Below, in pieces: positions 46,852 through 60,100 of a DNA stretch of 64,000 bases. The stretch is from positions 8,332,214 to 8,396,213 of the forward strand of contig NC_090964.1 in NCBI RefSeq assembly GCF_040807025.1, written 5' to 3'. The stretch's first letter is position 1. The number at the start of each line of letters is the position of its first letter. Both the position numbers and the translations under genes were made by a program. The notes beneath the pieces were generated by a model. That model worked only from the letters and a program-made list of their open reading frames with translations, did no database searches and was not told the DNA's origin. The stretch is from Struthio camelus. Its lineage: Eukaryota; Chordata; Aves; Struthioniformes; Struthionidae.

Positions 46852-48874
46852 GCATCTCCACTCGCTGCATCCGTCCCCTTAATGGGCCGCGCACGAGGCA
46901 GCCTGTGCCAAAAAGGGGCGCGCGTAATGGTCCTAACCTGTAACGATGATTTAGGAGCACTTTCTCGCATCGCGTCTCGCGCCCCAGCGTGACGGAGCTG
47001 AAGCGGGACGGGAGCGAGCGCCCAGTAGGACGGGGCCTCCCGGGCAGGCGGGAGCGGGACCGCAGCCCCCTCCCAGACGTCTGCACGGTGATGAGCAACA
47101 GCTTGCTCACCTAAACACGTAATTAGAGCTGCACTTAATCGGCACATGGCGGACACTGTGGGCAAGTCGCGTGCCTCAAATAGTGATGCAACGGCTCGGG
47201 CAGGGGAAGCGGAAGAGGCTCCGCTCTGCGCGAGGCCCTGGGGAGCCAGGCCTGCTCAAAGGGGGCTTTCCGCAGCGGGGCAGCCGCCCGTCAGGCCCCG
47301 AGCGAGACCTCAGCACGTGGTGGTTACGTCCGGGAGCCTGCTGAGGATAGCAGACGTGGCAAAGCTGGAAAAGAGCAAATGTGCATTTCGGTCTCCTTGC
47401 AAGAAGGCAGTGAAATGCCGCTGCCGGGAAGATGGAGGTGCATCACCCCGGGGACCTCAGCAGACCTTGCATGTTAGCCGGCACCCAGAGGACGCGGCCG
47501 GCCAGAGCCCAGCACGGGCGACGGGTCCCTGCGCAGCCTCCTGGCCTGACAGCAGAAGCTCCGGGGAAGCAGGCGTCCGTCCCGCGGCAGCCTCTGCACG
47601 GCTGTGTCTGAGTGCCCGGCTCCGGCAGCCGCCTGGGCCCCGTGTGCCTCGTTGCAGCTCGCGGGGGCCGCTCCGGAGAGGGGCTGAGCGCCTGCAGCTC
47701 CCAGCACCTGGAGCAGGGCTCGGCCGCCCTTCGAGCGGGGTGCGCAGCACGGGGACGTTCCCGCTGCCTTGCCCGCTGCTCACTCTCCTCCCTTGCGCCT
47801 TCTCTGCCTCTCAAGTGATGAAATTTTAATCCGCTGCCAGCCAGGAGATGAAAGGAAAGACCTGGTGATGTTTCAGGGTGAAGCAGGCAGCTGCGGGTGG
47901 TTGTGCAGCCCCGTGGCAGCGGCGATTGGGGCAGGTTGGGCTTGCTCACCACCCTGCACGCCGCGGCCCCAGAGGTGGTGGCCGAGCCGCTCCTGGATGG
48001 GTGTGTGTGAGCACAGCTCTGGCGCAGCGATGCAGCCGCCGGGCTGGGAATCGCCACCTCGAGCTGAAGGAAGACGGTGTGGAAAGACACAAGGCTGGGC
48101 CGGGGCAGGCTGGGGCTGTCCCCCGCCTCTGTCAGAGGCTTCCTGGAGCTCGCTTGGGCCGTGAGTGCCCGTCGCTCCGCCAGGAACGGCCCTTCTCGGG
48201 GGGCCTGGCTGCGTTGCGAGAGCCGCAGGGGGTTGCAGGGGCGGACGGTGCCAGGGACGGAGCAAAGCAGCAAGGACTGTCAGCTCGGAGCCGGGCACGC
48301 CTGACGCTCCCCGCTCACCCCCGTGTGCTGCTGTTGAAGCCACTGGTGCATAGCAGAGAAAACCACTGGGCCGTAAAACAAACCTGTAAGGGCCAAACTC
48401 AGCGTAGCTGAGAGCACCACACTGACAGCGCCCCGGGAGCCCGCCGGCCGCGTCTCGACGGCTGACAGACTGCGGCCAGCGGTGTGAAGTGCATATCCAC
48501 GCCAGACAGAAACAGCCGGAGAGCGATGCTGTCCAGGCACACAGCCCCGACCCCAGTGCCGCTGGCGCACGGCACAGCCCGGCTGCTCCCCGCCAGGCGC
48601 GTGCTGGGACCTGTCGCCCCTGCGGGCGGGCACCGTGCAGCCACCGCAGCCGGCAGGGTGCCGCGGGCCAGCGCTGGGCAGCGGGACGTGACGCCAGGTC
48701 TCGCGGGGACGGGGGCTAGGCTGGGGCAGCCTGCCGGGCCGGGCGGTCCCATCGGGGACGCAGGCTGCTCCCGCGGTCCGAGGGGGTTAATGGGCCACTG
48801 GTGGCGTGGGCCAGCGACCCGGTGGCGGCCAGAGCAGGTTTCCCCCGTTCAGGGACGCGCTGCTTGGCAGCCGG

Positions 48875-49015
48875 TAGCCAAGTTGGCAAAATTGCTTCTG
48901 TTCCCTTCAACTAGTTACCATAAATCAGAACGTTGCCGGCTTAATTAACCTAAATGCACAGCTAATTCGAGAAGCTCATCTAATACTCATTACCTCTGAA
49001 TTTAACGCCCGGAGA
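48875..49015. promoter_or_regulatory. AT-rich candidate enhancer upstream of FNDC5
   Basis: About 140 bp of AT-rich sequence with TTAATTAA (48941-48948), AGTTACCATAAATCAG, GCTAATTC and CTAATACTCATTAC, ending about 670 bp before the FNDC5 start codon and flanked by CpG-island DNA. Confidence 0.35.
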
Positions 49016-49470
49016 CTCGCAGGGGCTACATCAAAGCCAACAATAAAATGTCCCGGCTGCCAAGCACCCCCGTCCCAGCGGCGCGGGGAGCTCGCGCCCA
49101 TGCGGGGCCTCGTCCTGCCGCGCTGGCCCCGGGGAGGCGAGGAGCAGCCGCCGGGCGAGGCCGGGCCGGTGTTGCCTGAACATCCCGGGGGGCCGCGGCG
49201 GGGCACCGGGTGCCCCCCGGGGCCGGGTCGCCGGGAGCGGGAGGCGCGGGACGGGGAAACTGAGGCAGACGGGCGGGACCCGCCGGGGCCGAGCCGGGAC
49301 GCGGAGCCCCGCGCCGCCCCCGGGGCCGGGGGAGGGACCGGAGCGGGGCTGCCCGGCGCTGCGGCGGGCGGAGCCGGGGCTCGGCGGGGCCGCGCCCGCC
49401 CCCGCCTCCCTGCCGAGCCGTACCGAACCGTACCGAGCCGCGCCGAGGCGTGCGGAGCCGGTGCCGCGCC

Positions 49471-49560
49471 GAGCCGAGCCGAACGCAGCGGTCCCGGCTG
49501 GCCCCGAGCCGAACCGAGCGGTGCCGGGCGGCCCCGAGCCGAACCGGGCCGCCCCGGGCG
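49471..49560 (+). repeat. 30-bp-period GC-rich repeat in FNDC5 5'UTR/promoter
   Basis: Units starting at 49471, 49501 and 49531 share the pattern G.GCCGAGCCGAAC..G.GG. The second and third share GCCCCGAGCCGAACCG exactly. Related CCGAACCGTACCGAGCCG words extend left to about 49415. Confidence 0.8.
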
Positions 49561-49685
49561 GTACCGGGCCGCGGCGCTCTCCGCGGTGCTGAACGCGCCG
49601 CCGCGCCCGGGGACGCGGCGCCGCCGCCGCCGCCGGGGCCCGGCCCGGCCCGGCGCGGCCCGGCCCGGCGCGGCGGCCGCGGGGG

Positions 49686-49764
49686 ATGGAGCCCTTCCTC
49701 GGCTGCACCGGCGCCGCGCTCCTGCTCTGCTTCAGCTACGCCAGCCTGCTGCCGGTGGAGGCAG
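49686..49764 (+). CDS. FNDC5: FNDC5 exon 1 (signal peptide)
   Basis: The ATG is in GGGGGATGG (purine at -3, G at +4), a strong context. The 26 codons have a short polar start and a hydrophobic core (GAALLLCFSYASLL), ending VEA. Donor gtaagg, phase 1, joins GAC of exon 2. This is an ordinary ATG start, unlike the ATA reported for human FNDC5. Confidence 0.92.
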
Positions 49765-52700
49765 GTAAGGGCCGCCGGCACCCGCCGCCCCCCGGCCGTG
49801 CGCTCCCGGGGCCCCGGGCCGAGCCCCCCGCTGCGGACGGCCGGTCCCGGTCCGGGCGGCCACGGGCGCGGGGCGGCCCGGCTTGGGGGGGTGGGCTCGG
49901 TCGGAGGTGGGGGGAACCGAGCCCTGGCGGGCGTGCGCCGGCGCGCACGGACGGGAGCAGCGGGCGCCGCGTGGGTGCCCCTGGGCGCCCGGTGAAGCGG
50001 GGCTCTGCTGAGACGGAAGGAGTTTTCAGGCATCACTGGCCGCGACTTTGTTCGCGGATTACGGGTGCCCGGCCGGCACGTTCAGAGGAGGTTGGTGATT
50101 TTGGGCATACAGCGCTGGAGAACCCGCAGGCTCCAGGCTTTCGGGACGTGCTGAGCGCTCGCCCTGGTGCCCACAAAGACGCAGCCCCATCAGTGTCCCA
50201 GTGTGGGTGCTTACAGTTGATCGTCTTTCTATAAAGGCAGCTCATAGAAAGGTGGCATGAAAACAACAGCGCAGGGCGAGTGAACTGAAACCGTTCCCCA
50301 GCCCCGGGGACCGGGAAGGCAAAGGCTCTCCTGTCCCTGTGCGGCGGCTCCTGCCCACGTCAAGAGTCTGAAATGGAAGAGAAGGCAGGAAGGCAGAACC
50401 AGGTCTGCTCTGCTCATGCCATGGTGCTTTAACCTTAGTGATCCCCCTCCCCATTCCCTGTTCACCCGCCAGGCTGTCAGGGAGCCAGTGAGGTCCTGCA
50501 GCTGCCAAAGGCCTTCTGGGCTCCACAGAACAAGCACAGCCGCCCCAGAAGAGCGCATCACCTCTTCCTGGGCGCACAGCACATCCCGGCTGGGTAAAAC
50601 CAGGCCCCTTCGAGCCGACCTGCCTAGGGGAAAACCTTTCTGAAGGGCGAAGGTCTCCATGTAGTTAATTCTTATAGTGAAACAATCAGGTCTCCTCCAT
50701 ATCAGCCCAGATGAGTTTTCACCCGAGCGCCCCGCGCGTGGGCATCACGTCTCGCGGAGGCCAGCAGGTGCTGCCCATGACCCCTCGCCTTCGCCCCACA
50801 GAGCCAGCCCGAGCCAGACGCCCTCCGCCGGGCTCTGTTTACTCGTACCAAGGCCTGCTCCCTCGTTCACTGGAGCGCAAGCAGGGTGGCTGCAAGATGT
50901 TGGAACAGCTGCTTTGATTTGCAAAACGCTGATTGCCAGAATATCTCGCATTCCGGAGGACTGTAGATGGCTATTAGTGATGCACAGCTCGGGGAGTGGA
51001 AATTCCTACGTCTGAGCCAGCCCCGTGAGTTGCTGGAGTTATGCTAGCTCTTGTCCTGTCTGCGCTGGGGCCGCAGAAACCCCCCAAATGCCTTCGGCTT
51101 CGACACACTTGTCCTTGACCAGACATTGGCATGCTGAAGTTGCCGTTTCACAGCTGACAGGCACGGGGTGATTAAATAAACATTCCTGAAAGGAGGGAGC
51201 GATGGGGAAAATAACCCAGCACATCGGAGGCATCTGCAGTTGTAATAGCCTTCCCAATTTTCTATAAACTAGGACACTCTCCTCTGCTCTTCCTTATCCT
51301 TGAATCACCTCAGTCAGTAACTGAGAGTAAACATGGAGCTGCGTCCCTGCCCATAACTGCCGTTTGCTTACGTGTTTTAGTCAGTGTCTGTGTGCTGTGA
51401 AGTGTCCACGAGATTTTACTCGCTGGGCAGGTATAGAAATATATTTATAGCAGCACTGTCTAGTGGTTACAGCATCCAGCGGGGAGGCTGGAGTCCTGGC
51501 TTGTTCTCAGCTCTGATAAAGCTGTGTGACCTTGGTGGTGTGCCACACAACGCTGCTGCCTCCCGTTTGTGTTGTCTGCCTTGCAAACGGCCCTGGATGT
51601 GCTCTCCAGCAGCCTGGCTAGCTAGTAAACTTGTACTAAACCCATTTTTCAGATAGGGAAAAGAACAAGGGTATTGAGCGATTGTCCCAAGGTCACACAG
51701 AGGGTGTGACAGCATCACTGTCAGCAACGTGTCCCCAGCCCTACCCAATGTGGTCATGAGACCAGACCCCTGCTCATCTCGCTTTTCCTCCGTACGCTGA
51801 GGACAGCAGCACAACGCTGTCCCACAGAAGGGCCATGAGCGACCCTGAATGCTGCCGATGGTGCTGAGGTCCCTCCCTGCTGCTGGAGAGGCCAGAGCAT
51901 CTGTGCATCTGTGACTGGCCTGGGGTAGCCACTCGGGTGCACAAGCCAAAAGTCTCAGAAAGGCCCGTGGAGAGGAGACCAGCCCCAGCAGGCACGGGCA
52001 GGGGAGGGAGGCTCGGCAGGCTCTCCTCTTTGGAGCCAGAGCTCATGCAGGCAGTTTTAAAAGAGGCTAAAGCTACTGTCCCTGCACTGGAGAGGAACAT
52101 TGCAAATTCCCTGTTAGTTCAGCAGTCAAGGGCTGATAAGTGAGCGGCAGAGCACAGGCCGCGCACACAGACTAGGGTCTGCTCTGAAAGGCCAGTCAGG
52201 ACTATTTATTGCAAGATGATGCCAACGTGGGTGAGAAGCAGAAGCAGGACCAAGAGGACAAGGGTAAAATAGCCTCTATGCGAATGCTCTTTGATAGCTC
52301 TCAGCATCATGCCGGCGGCTGCATTAGCAGAGCCCTCCAACTCATTCCTAAATGCTGTCTGCTCAGGAGGATCACTGAGAAAATACTGGAGTTGTTTAGC
52401 AGGTCTGCAATACAATTCAGCTTTGTAATTGCATTCTTTCTGGAAGCTGGCTGGCCCACTCTGCCCAGCATGCGTGGCCCCAAGCTGCCAATGGCCCACT
52501 CCCCATTACGCAGAGGTAATGAAAGAGGGAAGTGAGCTGTGCAGAACGCGGAGTTGCAGGGCTGCTATTAAGGACCATAAGAGCAGCAGGGGGATGCTGT
52601 GCAAAGATGATGAAAGACGTTGAAATAGGCCAAGGCAAACAGCATCCCTGCAAGATATGCAGACGAAGAACCACTGAAGTCAGATTTATTCCTAGAAGAG

Positions 52701-55700
52701 AGAGGGGAAAGATAAAACTCTTCACAGGGATAGGCAAAACTTCATCCTCCAGCACAGCTCTGGGCCCCATCCTGCTCTCTACCTCCTCCTAATCTTCAGT
52801 AGGATCGGAACTGGCCTCCAATTCAAGGAGTCAGGCGCATTAACAGCTCACCTCACCACTACCCACCTCACTACTGTCCAAAAAAGGGCCCTAAACATCT
52901 GGCTGGGTGCTGATCAGCTTCATAGCAATTCAGCACTCTTCTGCCTCTTTTCCCTCTCTGCCGAGGTGAATCTCTACCCTCACGTTCTCCCCAGACAGCT
53001 CCACTGACTGCGAGGGGTAAAGGAGAGCAAGCCGAAGGTATGAGCTCGACTGCGGATACTGTCTCCAGACCTGTATCTTGCTGAGCCCCCCGACCTCTTC
53101 CTCCAAGCCATGGGAACTGAGGTCCCCACCATCTGGCAGGATCATGTGTGTGATCAAAACCAGAAGCAAGCAACACGCAGTGCTCTGCACGCCGAAGCAG
53201 TGATCCGTCTGACAGCTATTTGCAACTGGCAAAACGACCCACTCCGGCCCTTTCCCATCTCACAAAGGCCATGGAGATTCCTGGCCAGCTGATGAATGAC
53301 ATAAGCATTTTATTGATTTCTGCATTCAGCACAAGAGAGATTCAATTGAAATACGGAGGTTTCTAACCTCAGTGTCAGCATCTCAGCAGGGAAGTTGTTG
53401 TGCAAAGCGGTCAAGGTTGTGCTATCCTGTTCCAACCACCACCTCCTGCTGAGAACATACACGTGAAAAACAGAGATCCCTCCCAGAGAGGGACGAGCTC
53501 ACACACATTAACCAGGCACAGGCACATTGGGCAGCATTAAAGGCAGCCTTCAATGGACTTGTGCCCATTTCTACTGGCACTGAATGTGACTCAGTCCTTT
53601 CAGCACTTATTGTTAAATAAACCCCTCCTGCTTTATAAAGTACCCAGCGGCCAAATTAAGGCCTGATACAAGTATAATTCAGTTAAAAGCATAAATGCAT
53701 TGAGCACTGAAGCATGCAGATCTTTATGTGAACAGTAAAAATGTGAGTGCTTGATACAAGAGCAGACCTGGTTTGGGACCAGAGGGCCTATTCTTCTCCC
53801 TGGAGAGAATTGGATACTGGCTTCTAGTGGCTGGCCGGGAAACTCCGAGGCTTGTTCACCCCATGCTGCCTCTGACAAACTTTTCTTATAAGTATAATAT
53901 CACAGAGCTGTGAGCTGAGAAGAGCTATAAAAGACCAAGGTGCCCAGGCCTCTCAGGACATCTGGGTCCTGGAAAAAATGCGCCACGGCAATGACTTGCC
54001 TCTGGCTTGACATTGTTAAAACCCAAGTCATGGCACTGACAAGACTCAAGGCAATCCTGCACAGCTTCAGCACTCAAACCACGGAGGCTTGGAGGCACAG
54101 GTAATTATCCAAAGTACTGCGACAGGCACATATCCAATTTAAAGGCCACTTTGCTGCTGCTGACCAGCTATGCTGACTCCTCTTCCCCCTTCCTCCTGCC
54201 CTAAGGAACTCCTTGTGGCCAGGGCTAGGCACGGAGAGCATCTCTGCGCTCCCTGGAAGGGCTCCAGCCTCCCTGACAATGTGTATGTCCACCTGCGCGT
54301 TCAGACACCCACTCACTGGGGAAACAGCAATAGGGTCTGCGGTGGGGGGGCAAGGCCTATCAATATCCCATTTGTACAAGGGAGTGGGCGTTCAGCAGGA
54401 AATAATTGACTCTTTCTCATACTAAAGAACCACCAGTTGGTCTTTCTGCTCTTTGAAATAGTCAGAGCTTAGCAAATAGCCCTGTTTCCCACGCGACCAG
54501 GAGCGGGAATGGCAGTGGTGGGTCCCTGCTCCCTCCCACTCTCCTGCAGGCTCTCTTCATTAAAACACTCAGGGAAGCTGAACAGTGCTCCAGCCCTTGC
54601 TAAATACCCCATAAAGTTGTCAAGCAATTATATCCACCGAAGAGAGCCCTGCAGGGAGAGCAAAGAAAGGCTCTGAAAGACAGTAAAAGCAGGTCTTTTC
54701 ACATTCACTCATCTGCTGCGGAAAGAAAGGATCCCATACCTCCCTAGAGCAGGAGCGACTGCACAGCAGTGCTTTGGGCAGAACATCACAGGGGACTTTA
54801 CTGGATGCTCCTTCCCCTTGCAGGTCATGTTCTTCCATCTCCTGCGTCCACAGAAAAGGTCACAGTGCAGGAACAAAGAGCGACTGTGATTTAAGGCTGA
54901 CATTTACTGCTTCCCAGAGGAAAGGGCGTGCAGCTTGCAGGTGCTGCCGGGGCCCGGGGAATGGAAGGGTAGCACTGAATGATCCACCTCAGAGCCTTGG
55001 CAGGCACTTTCGTTGCTGGAGCTAAATGCCATGATTACTGTGTAGCATTGCCCATGTAGGAAGCAACGGCATTTTGCTCCAGCCACTTTCAAGTACAGCT
55101 CTAGGCCTGCTTGCAGTTTCCAAGAAAGTTGAATTCAAAGGGAACAGATTTACGAGGAGGCTGGATCCCTTGGCTGTGGAGATAAACCTGGAAACACACT
55201 CTAATAACAAATCTATTGCCAGAGCAGATGACTCCGCTATCAGAGCTGACTTCAAAGGGTGTGATATTACCACAGAGTCTTCCTTTTACTCTATGTGGAC
55301 GATGCCTCTGGCAGCTTGCGTGGCAAAGGCAGCAAGCTGGCTCTCCCCCACAGCCCCATCATAAGAGCTCATGGCTGGATAGCAGGAATTGCAAATTGAG
55401 AGTGGCCTCAAAAGGGAGAGCTGCGACAGTAAGGAGAGGGACCGTGGCAGAGGAGCCAGGAGCTCTGAACTCCTCACACCAATACCTTCGGGGCCTAGGT
55501 ACCTCACTGACTTCTCAGCCTCGACCCTTCCATCTGTACAGCCAGGATACAAACAGCCCAGCACATTCCAAGGTGCTCTCAGGGACTAATTAGTTTGTTT
55601 CCATTTAACTCTTTGGTAGCCTGTTCCCTCCTTCTCATAGATCCCAGAGGATCCTATGAACTGTCTAAGCTCTGCCACATGATCCCAGAAAAAAACCCAG

Positions 55701-57154
55701 TGCTCTACCCTGTATGGGAATTCGACTACACTACATACATTCTTCTACACCTGGTATGCATCTTAGAGGAAAAATTTTAATTCCCAAGATCAAACATCCT
55801 GATTTTAAAAGGTCCTGATTCGGCAAGCAAGCATGTCTAGCTTCTCACTAGATAACAGTTCTCCTGTGTTTTTCTTATCTGGTGCCATAAGGAGCTAGTT
55901 GAGCATCCCACTTCTGGCCTCCGGTGTGAGGCAAAGTGTGTCTGATGCCTCTCTAAGGAACCTTCTGTTGCAGTAGGTGTGGAATGAGCTAAACAGCACA
56001 AGCTCAAGGGCTCAAGGTTGTGCTATAATAGGCTTTACAAAAAGCTACTGGTGGAGCAAGGTAGAATGGAAACTGCTTGGGACTCAGCCCACAGACTCAG
56101 CCTCGGAGAGGAGAAAGCTTTCAGAAAACTAGCCCTACAGGAAGAGCCAAAAGGGGAAAAGGGGTCTCCTTCGTCAATACAGAAAAGTGACAAGTGGCTG
56201 GAAGACACACAGCACAGCCTCCCTGGGCTCAGCACGTCTGCCTGGACATCACGCCCAGGGCACTGGGCCAGGTGCCTTTCTCTAACCACTTCCCTGGAGA
56301 ACACGCAAAGTGAGTTTGATGGAGTAGCATTGTTTCCGCTTCATTAAAGATCCTTTGGACAGACCTTAAGACAAGATGTCAATTAACAAAGGGTCTCACG
56401 TTGGCTTCCCAGTGTCAATTTATATGTTGTCTCTACTTAAAAGTGTTAGGAAAGTATAAAAGCATAAAATTAGCTATACTTTGTGATCTTGGTGATATTA
56501 AATATCCTTTTGAGTTAGCTATATACAAGCTGTTTGACATCTGTAAGTTCTACTAGGCAGAAGCTTTTGGACACACACAGTAGTTATTTAATAGTTTGGG
56601 TACACAGTATGGAAGGTGCTAGGTATGGAGCGAGCAGTGGCCGCACACCAGCCGTTGGGTGCTGATAGTTTGGTGTAGAGGGGCGGTTCTTAGCTCAGTA
56701 GTACTGCTGTGGAAGCGCTCTGGCACTGGCCTTGCCAAAGTGCTCTCCTGCCCATGCCGCTCCTCCCTGCCAGTAGACGTGCCAGGTGGGCTCGGTCAAG
56801 GTGCCAGGCAGCAGCAGCTGCAATCTCAAGCCCTCACATAGCTAGCACTGCGGCAAGATATTCTCGTGTCTCTGATACGCTCTTCGCACACTCCTCCTCC
56901 CCAGTCCCCTTTCAGCTGCTGCCCCCTTTGCTCACCCTGTTGCCTCCATCAGCAACCTCCCCTTCACAAGTGGCAGCAGTAGTGCGTTGGGGACATACCT
57001 TCTCCCTCCTCTTCTCCCCTCCTCATCCTGTCCATGCTACAGCTCCAATGATGAAGTCAACATAAGGGGCAGGTGGGTGGTTTCCTGTTCCTTGTGCCAG
57101 CAGCTGCTGTGTCGACAATGAAAAGCCAGGGAGGAATAAGCTCAAAGCTGTAAA

Positions 57155-57192
<38 letters not shown>

Positions 57193-60100
57193 GTGTGTGT
57201 GTGTGTGTTTTCCTCTCTCTCTCTCTCTCTCAAATCAAAGTCCATTAATAATCAGCAGAGCGTTTAATGAGAGGCTAGAAGGAGTTCTCAGCATTAAGAG
57301 GGGATTAAGGGTAATCTTCACTGCTTATGCCTCCTTGCTGTGTGGAAGAGGCTCTGACCTGCTCCTGCCAAAAGGGCCCAGGGTGGCTAGGAGTGAGGCA
57401 GGGCTGAGATACACATCCCTGGGGGATGTAGGGCTGCAACTCACCTGATGAAAGGTCCCTGTGAAAAGAAAATGAGACATGGTTTAAGCATGATCAGTTT
57501 TGAAGCAGCCATTCCCAGCTAGAAATCATCATGAGTTTATCTTAATTAATCAAACAGGGGGCTGCAAGTTCTCCTGGCATGAAAAAGAGAACATCTTTTC
57601 ATATGAGCACACAGCTCTAATTCAAATTTGGCCAAACAGATCCTCTGCAAGTTTGCAACGTGTAATTTGCTCAGGCTGGCACTGCAGCCTCTGAGCTGGG
57701 ACGAAACTAAATTGCTAAATCACAAACCTTGTACCATATGGGTTCCTTACAGACCAGACAGGGGATGTGCTGTCCTCAGCGTCTCTGGAGTAAACATGCA
57801 TGAGAAAGGATTGATGCATGGCATGTTCCTTGCTAGCTTGCCTGAAAGGGAGAATGAATTCCCTCTGGGGCCATCCCGCCCTCTAGACCTGCTCCCCAGA
57901 ACATCACGAGCTTCACTGGCTGCCGCAGACAAAGAAGCAAAGTTTCCAGCAGTTGCATATAACTGTAAAAGAAACTGAACGTTTGGATTTGGCACCTCAA
58001 GGCTCTGCTGGAGATGCTGACCCCCTACAACCAGCTGGGAAACTGAAATCATGTCTTCTCTACCTGACCCCAGTCCAGCTGGCACTACAAAGAAGTGCAA
58101 TTGATCCAGGGAGCCAAAAGCGGAGTGGAATATCTTGGAACAGTGATTAGATTTTAGAAAGTCATGATTTCATCATGTATCTCCTGGGAGCAGAGAGAAA
58201 AGCATCCTTCTGGATTAAAATTTTGGTTCCAAATTATTCACTCCACTCTGGGAGCAGGGAACTCATTTTCCTGGCTTTGTATTTCTGTCAAATGCTGTGC
58301 GTAACTCTCTTCTCGTACTGCTTTTATACTGGTTTGACGCCACTGATTTATGTGTAGCTACTCCTAATCTGTGGCAGCGAAGGAGAAATGCAGCCAGATC
58401 TGCTGACTTCAACTGTCCCTGTCTCTCTCTCAGGTCTTGCTATCAAGGGGGTTTTGTAAAGTGCTCTTGCCCATCCATGCCAGCTGATCTCTCCCATCTA
58501 CCTTCAGAGTCCCATGTTGGAGCCTCCAAGCTCTAGGTTGCAGCTTTGCCGAGCGCTTCCCTTCCACCTCACAGCCCTTCGCCCTCTCTCACCAATTCCC
58601 AGAGAGGTTGTTTGTTCTCCTCCAGCTCTGCTATGTCTTTCCAACTCCCCCACGTTTTATGTCATCAGAAAACTCAGACATTTCTTACGCCATGCCTTCC
58701 TCAAGGTCACAAATTTTCAAAAGGGACTCAGGCACCAACTGTGGTGCACTGTACGTTCCCTTTTCCCAGCCCAAAGCCTTTTCACTGATACTTTGCTCTC
58801 CGTTTCTGTGAGGTTAATTCTTCTGTTTTCAAAGGCCTCCTTGACCTAAGCTGGCTAAATCAGTGGTAGCTTCTCCTAAAAATATCCAGGAAAGACAATC
58901 ACGCTGGGATTTAAGCGTACAGCAGTACTTTGAGAAGGGCGAAGTGCCTGGCTGCAGCTGGAGACTGTTTCGTCTCCCATCTCTCAACTCCGTCATGTCC
59001 TCCGTATGTTCTAGCAAATTCATTAGGCATGACTCACAGACCTTCCCTGTGCACATTCCCATCTGCTGACTGCCCCTTACTAAAATTAGACCTTACTCTG
59101 ATTGGCACATGGGTTCAGTCACGGGGGAAGGTGAGGAACTGCAGACCCACATCCCTTCCTCCTGTCACAGCAGGGAGCTAACTCCAAAAGGGACCAGTGC
59201 TCTGGCTGAGAAGGGCGATCTGTCTTCCTGGCTCAGCTTGTCCTTGGCCCTGCTGCTGCAGCCGACAGCAGACAGTGCATGCAGTGACACTGGGGACGAT
59301 AAACACTTACGTCCTCTTAAAGGTGGCTGGAGACCACCGACTCATTTCATGAAGGCAATCCCCTAAGAGATGATAACCCCCTGGGCCAGTACTGACTTGA
59401 TCATATACTCCAAAGAAGGACACCTGCCTCTATGAAATCCTGGAACCCCTGGTTGCTTGCTGCTCCTCCTGAAGTCCCAAATTTGTGCGAACTGGGCCAC
59501 GCATCTTTCACCGACCTTTTAGCTCGCTGACTCACTAGAATGAACCTGGGTCTGAATGATTTGTCCAGATGTCCTATTCCTAAGGGTCTCACTAGCAGGC
59601 CTGGTAGATGTGGGTCTCCCATCTGCCACAAAGGGAAGCTCTGCAAGCGGGACCCTGGGTGTTGTTTAGGGAGGAGAGAAGGGAATAAGGTCATTGCTCT
59701 GCTAATTGTAGAACAGGATTGACCTTCAGCTGGGGAATTTTGTGCTCCCGTGTTTTCTCTGTTCCCTCGGGAACATTCACCAGGAGTGAAGTCAGTTGTT
59801 CGGAGACACTGACACTAGAGCTGGAATATTTTCAGCCACATCCAGGCAGCTGTGGCTGCCTATAAATCCAACAAGTGTTACTGGAGATGTGCACAAATGC
59901 ATTCTTTTACTGTTGACCTCAGCCCCAGCCCCAGAAGGGCAGTGTTGTGCAATGGTTACAAAGCAATAAAAGTATTATTTTTTGATAAGAGTCAGAAAAA
60001 AACGACCCCTTCTCACCCTACTGACCTCCCTGGGATAGTCTGAATCCCAGCAGCCTGGTTAGCACTTACTGCCTCCGCTTAGGGGCAAGCCTTATAGATT

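Larger units (their letters stand above)
41550..49080. other. HPCA-FNDC5 divergent intergenic interval
   Basis: 7.5 kb of GC-rich DNA between two divergent genes. Very long open frames on both strands come from base composition (Ala/Gly/Pro/Arg-rich, no domain). Notable contents are the 40-bp-period CA-rich array at 44121-44622 and several AT-rich islands with homeodomain, POU or SOX words at about 42815-42990, 43235-43270, 43500-43600, 45154-45238, 46455-46560, 46925-46980, 47085-47155 and 48875-49015. Confidence 0.65.
49080..49800 (+). promoter_or_regulatory. FNDC5: CpG-island promoter of FNDC5
   Basis: A very CpG-rich island spans the presumed FNDC5 transcription start, 5'UTR and exon 1. 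I see no TATA box. The 5'UTR side carries a 30-bp-period repeat (49471-49560). Confidence 0.75.

Noticed and set aside
49026-50036. 336-codon minus-strand frame antisense to FNDC5 exon 1
   Set aside because: Arg/Pro/Gly/Ala-rich and opened by the CCGAGCCGAACCG repeats; no family resemblance.
53890-53990. Possible CR1 fragment (ATCACAGAGCTGTGAGCTGAG...)
   Set aside because: Only the first few bases resemble a CR1 3' region; too weak to annotate.
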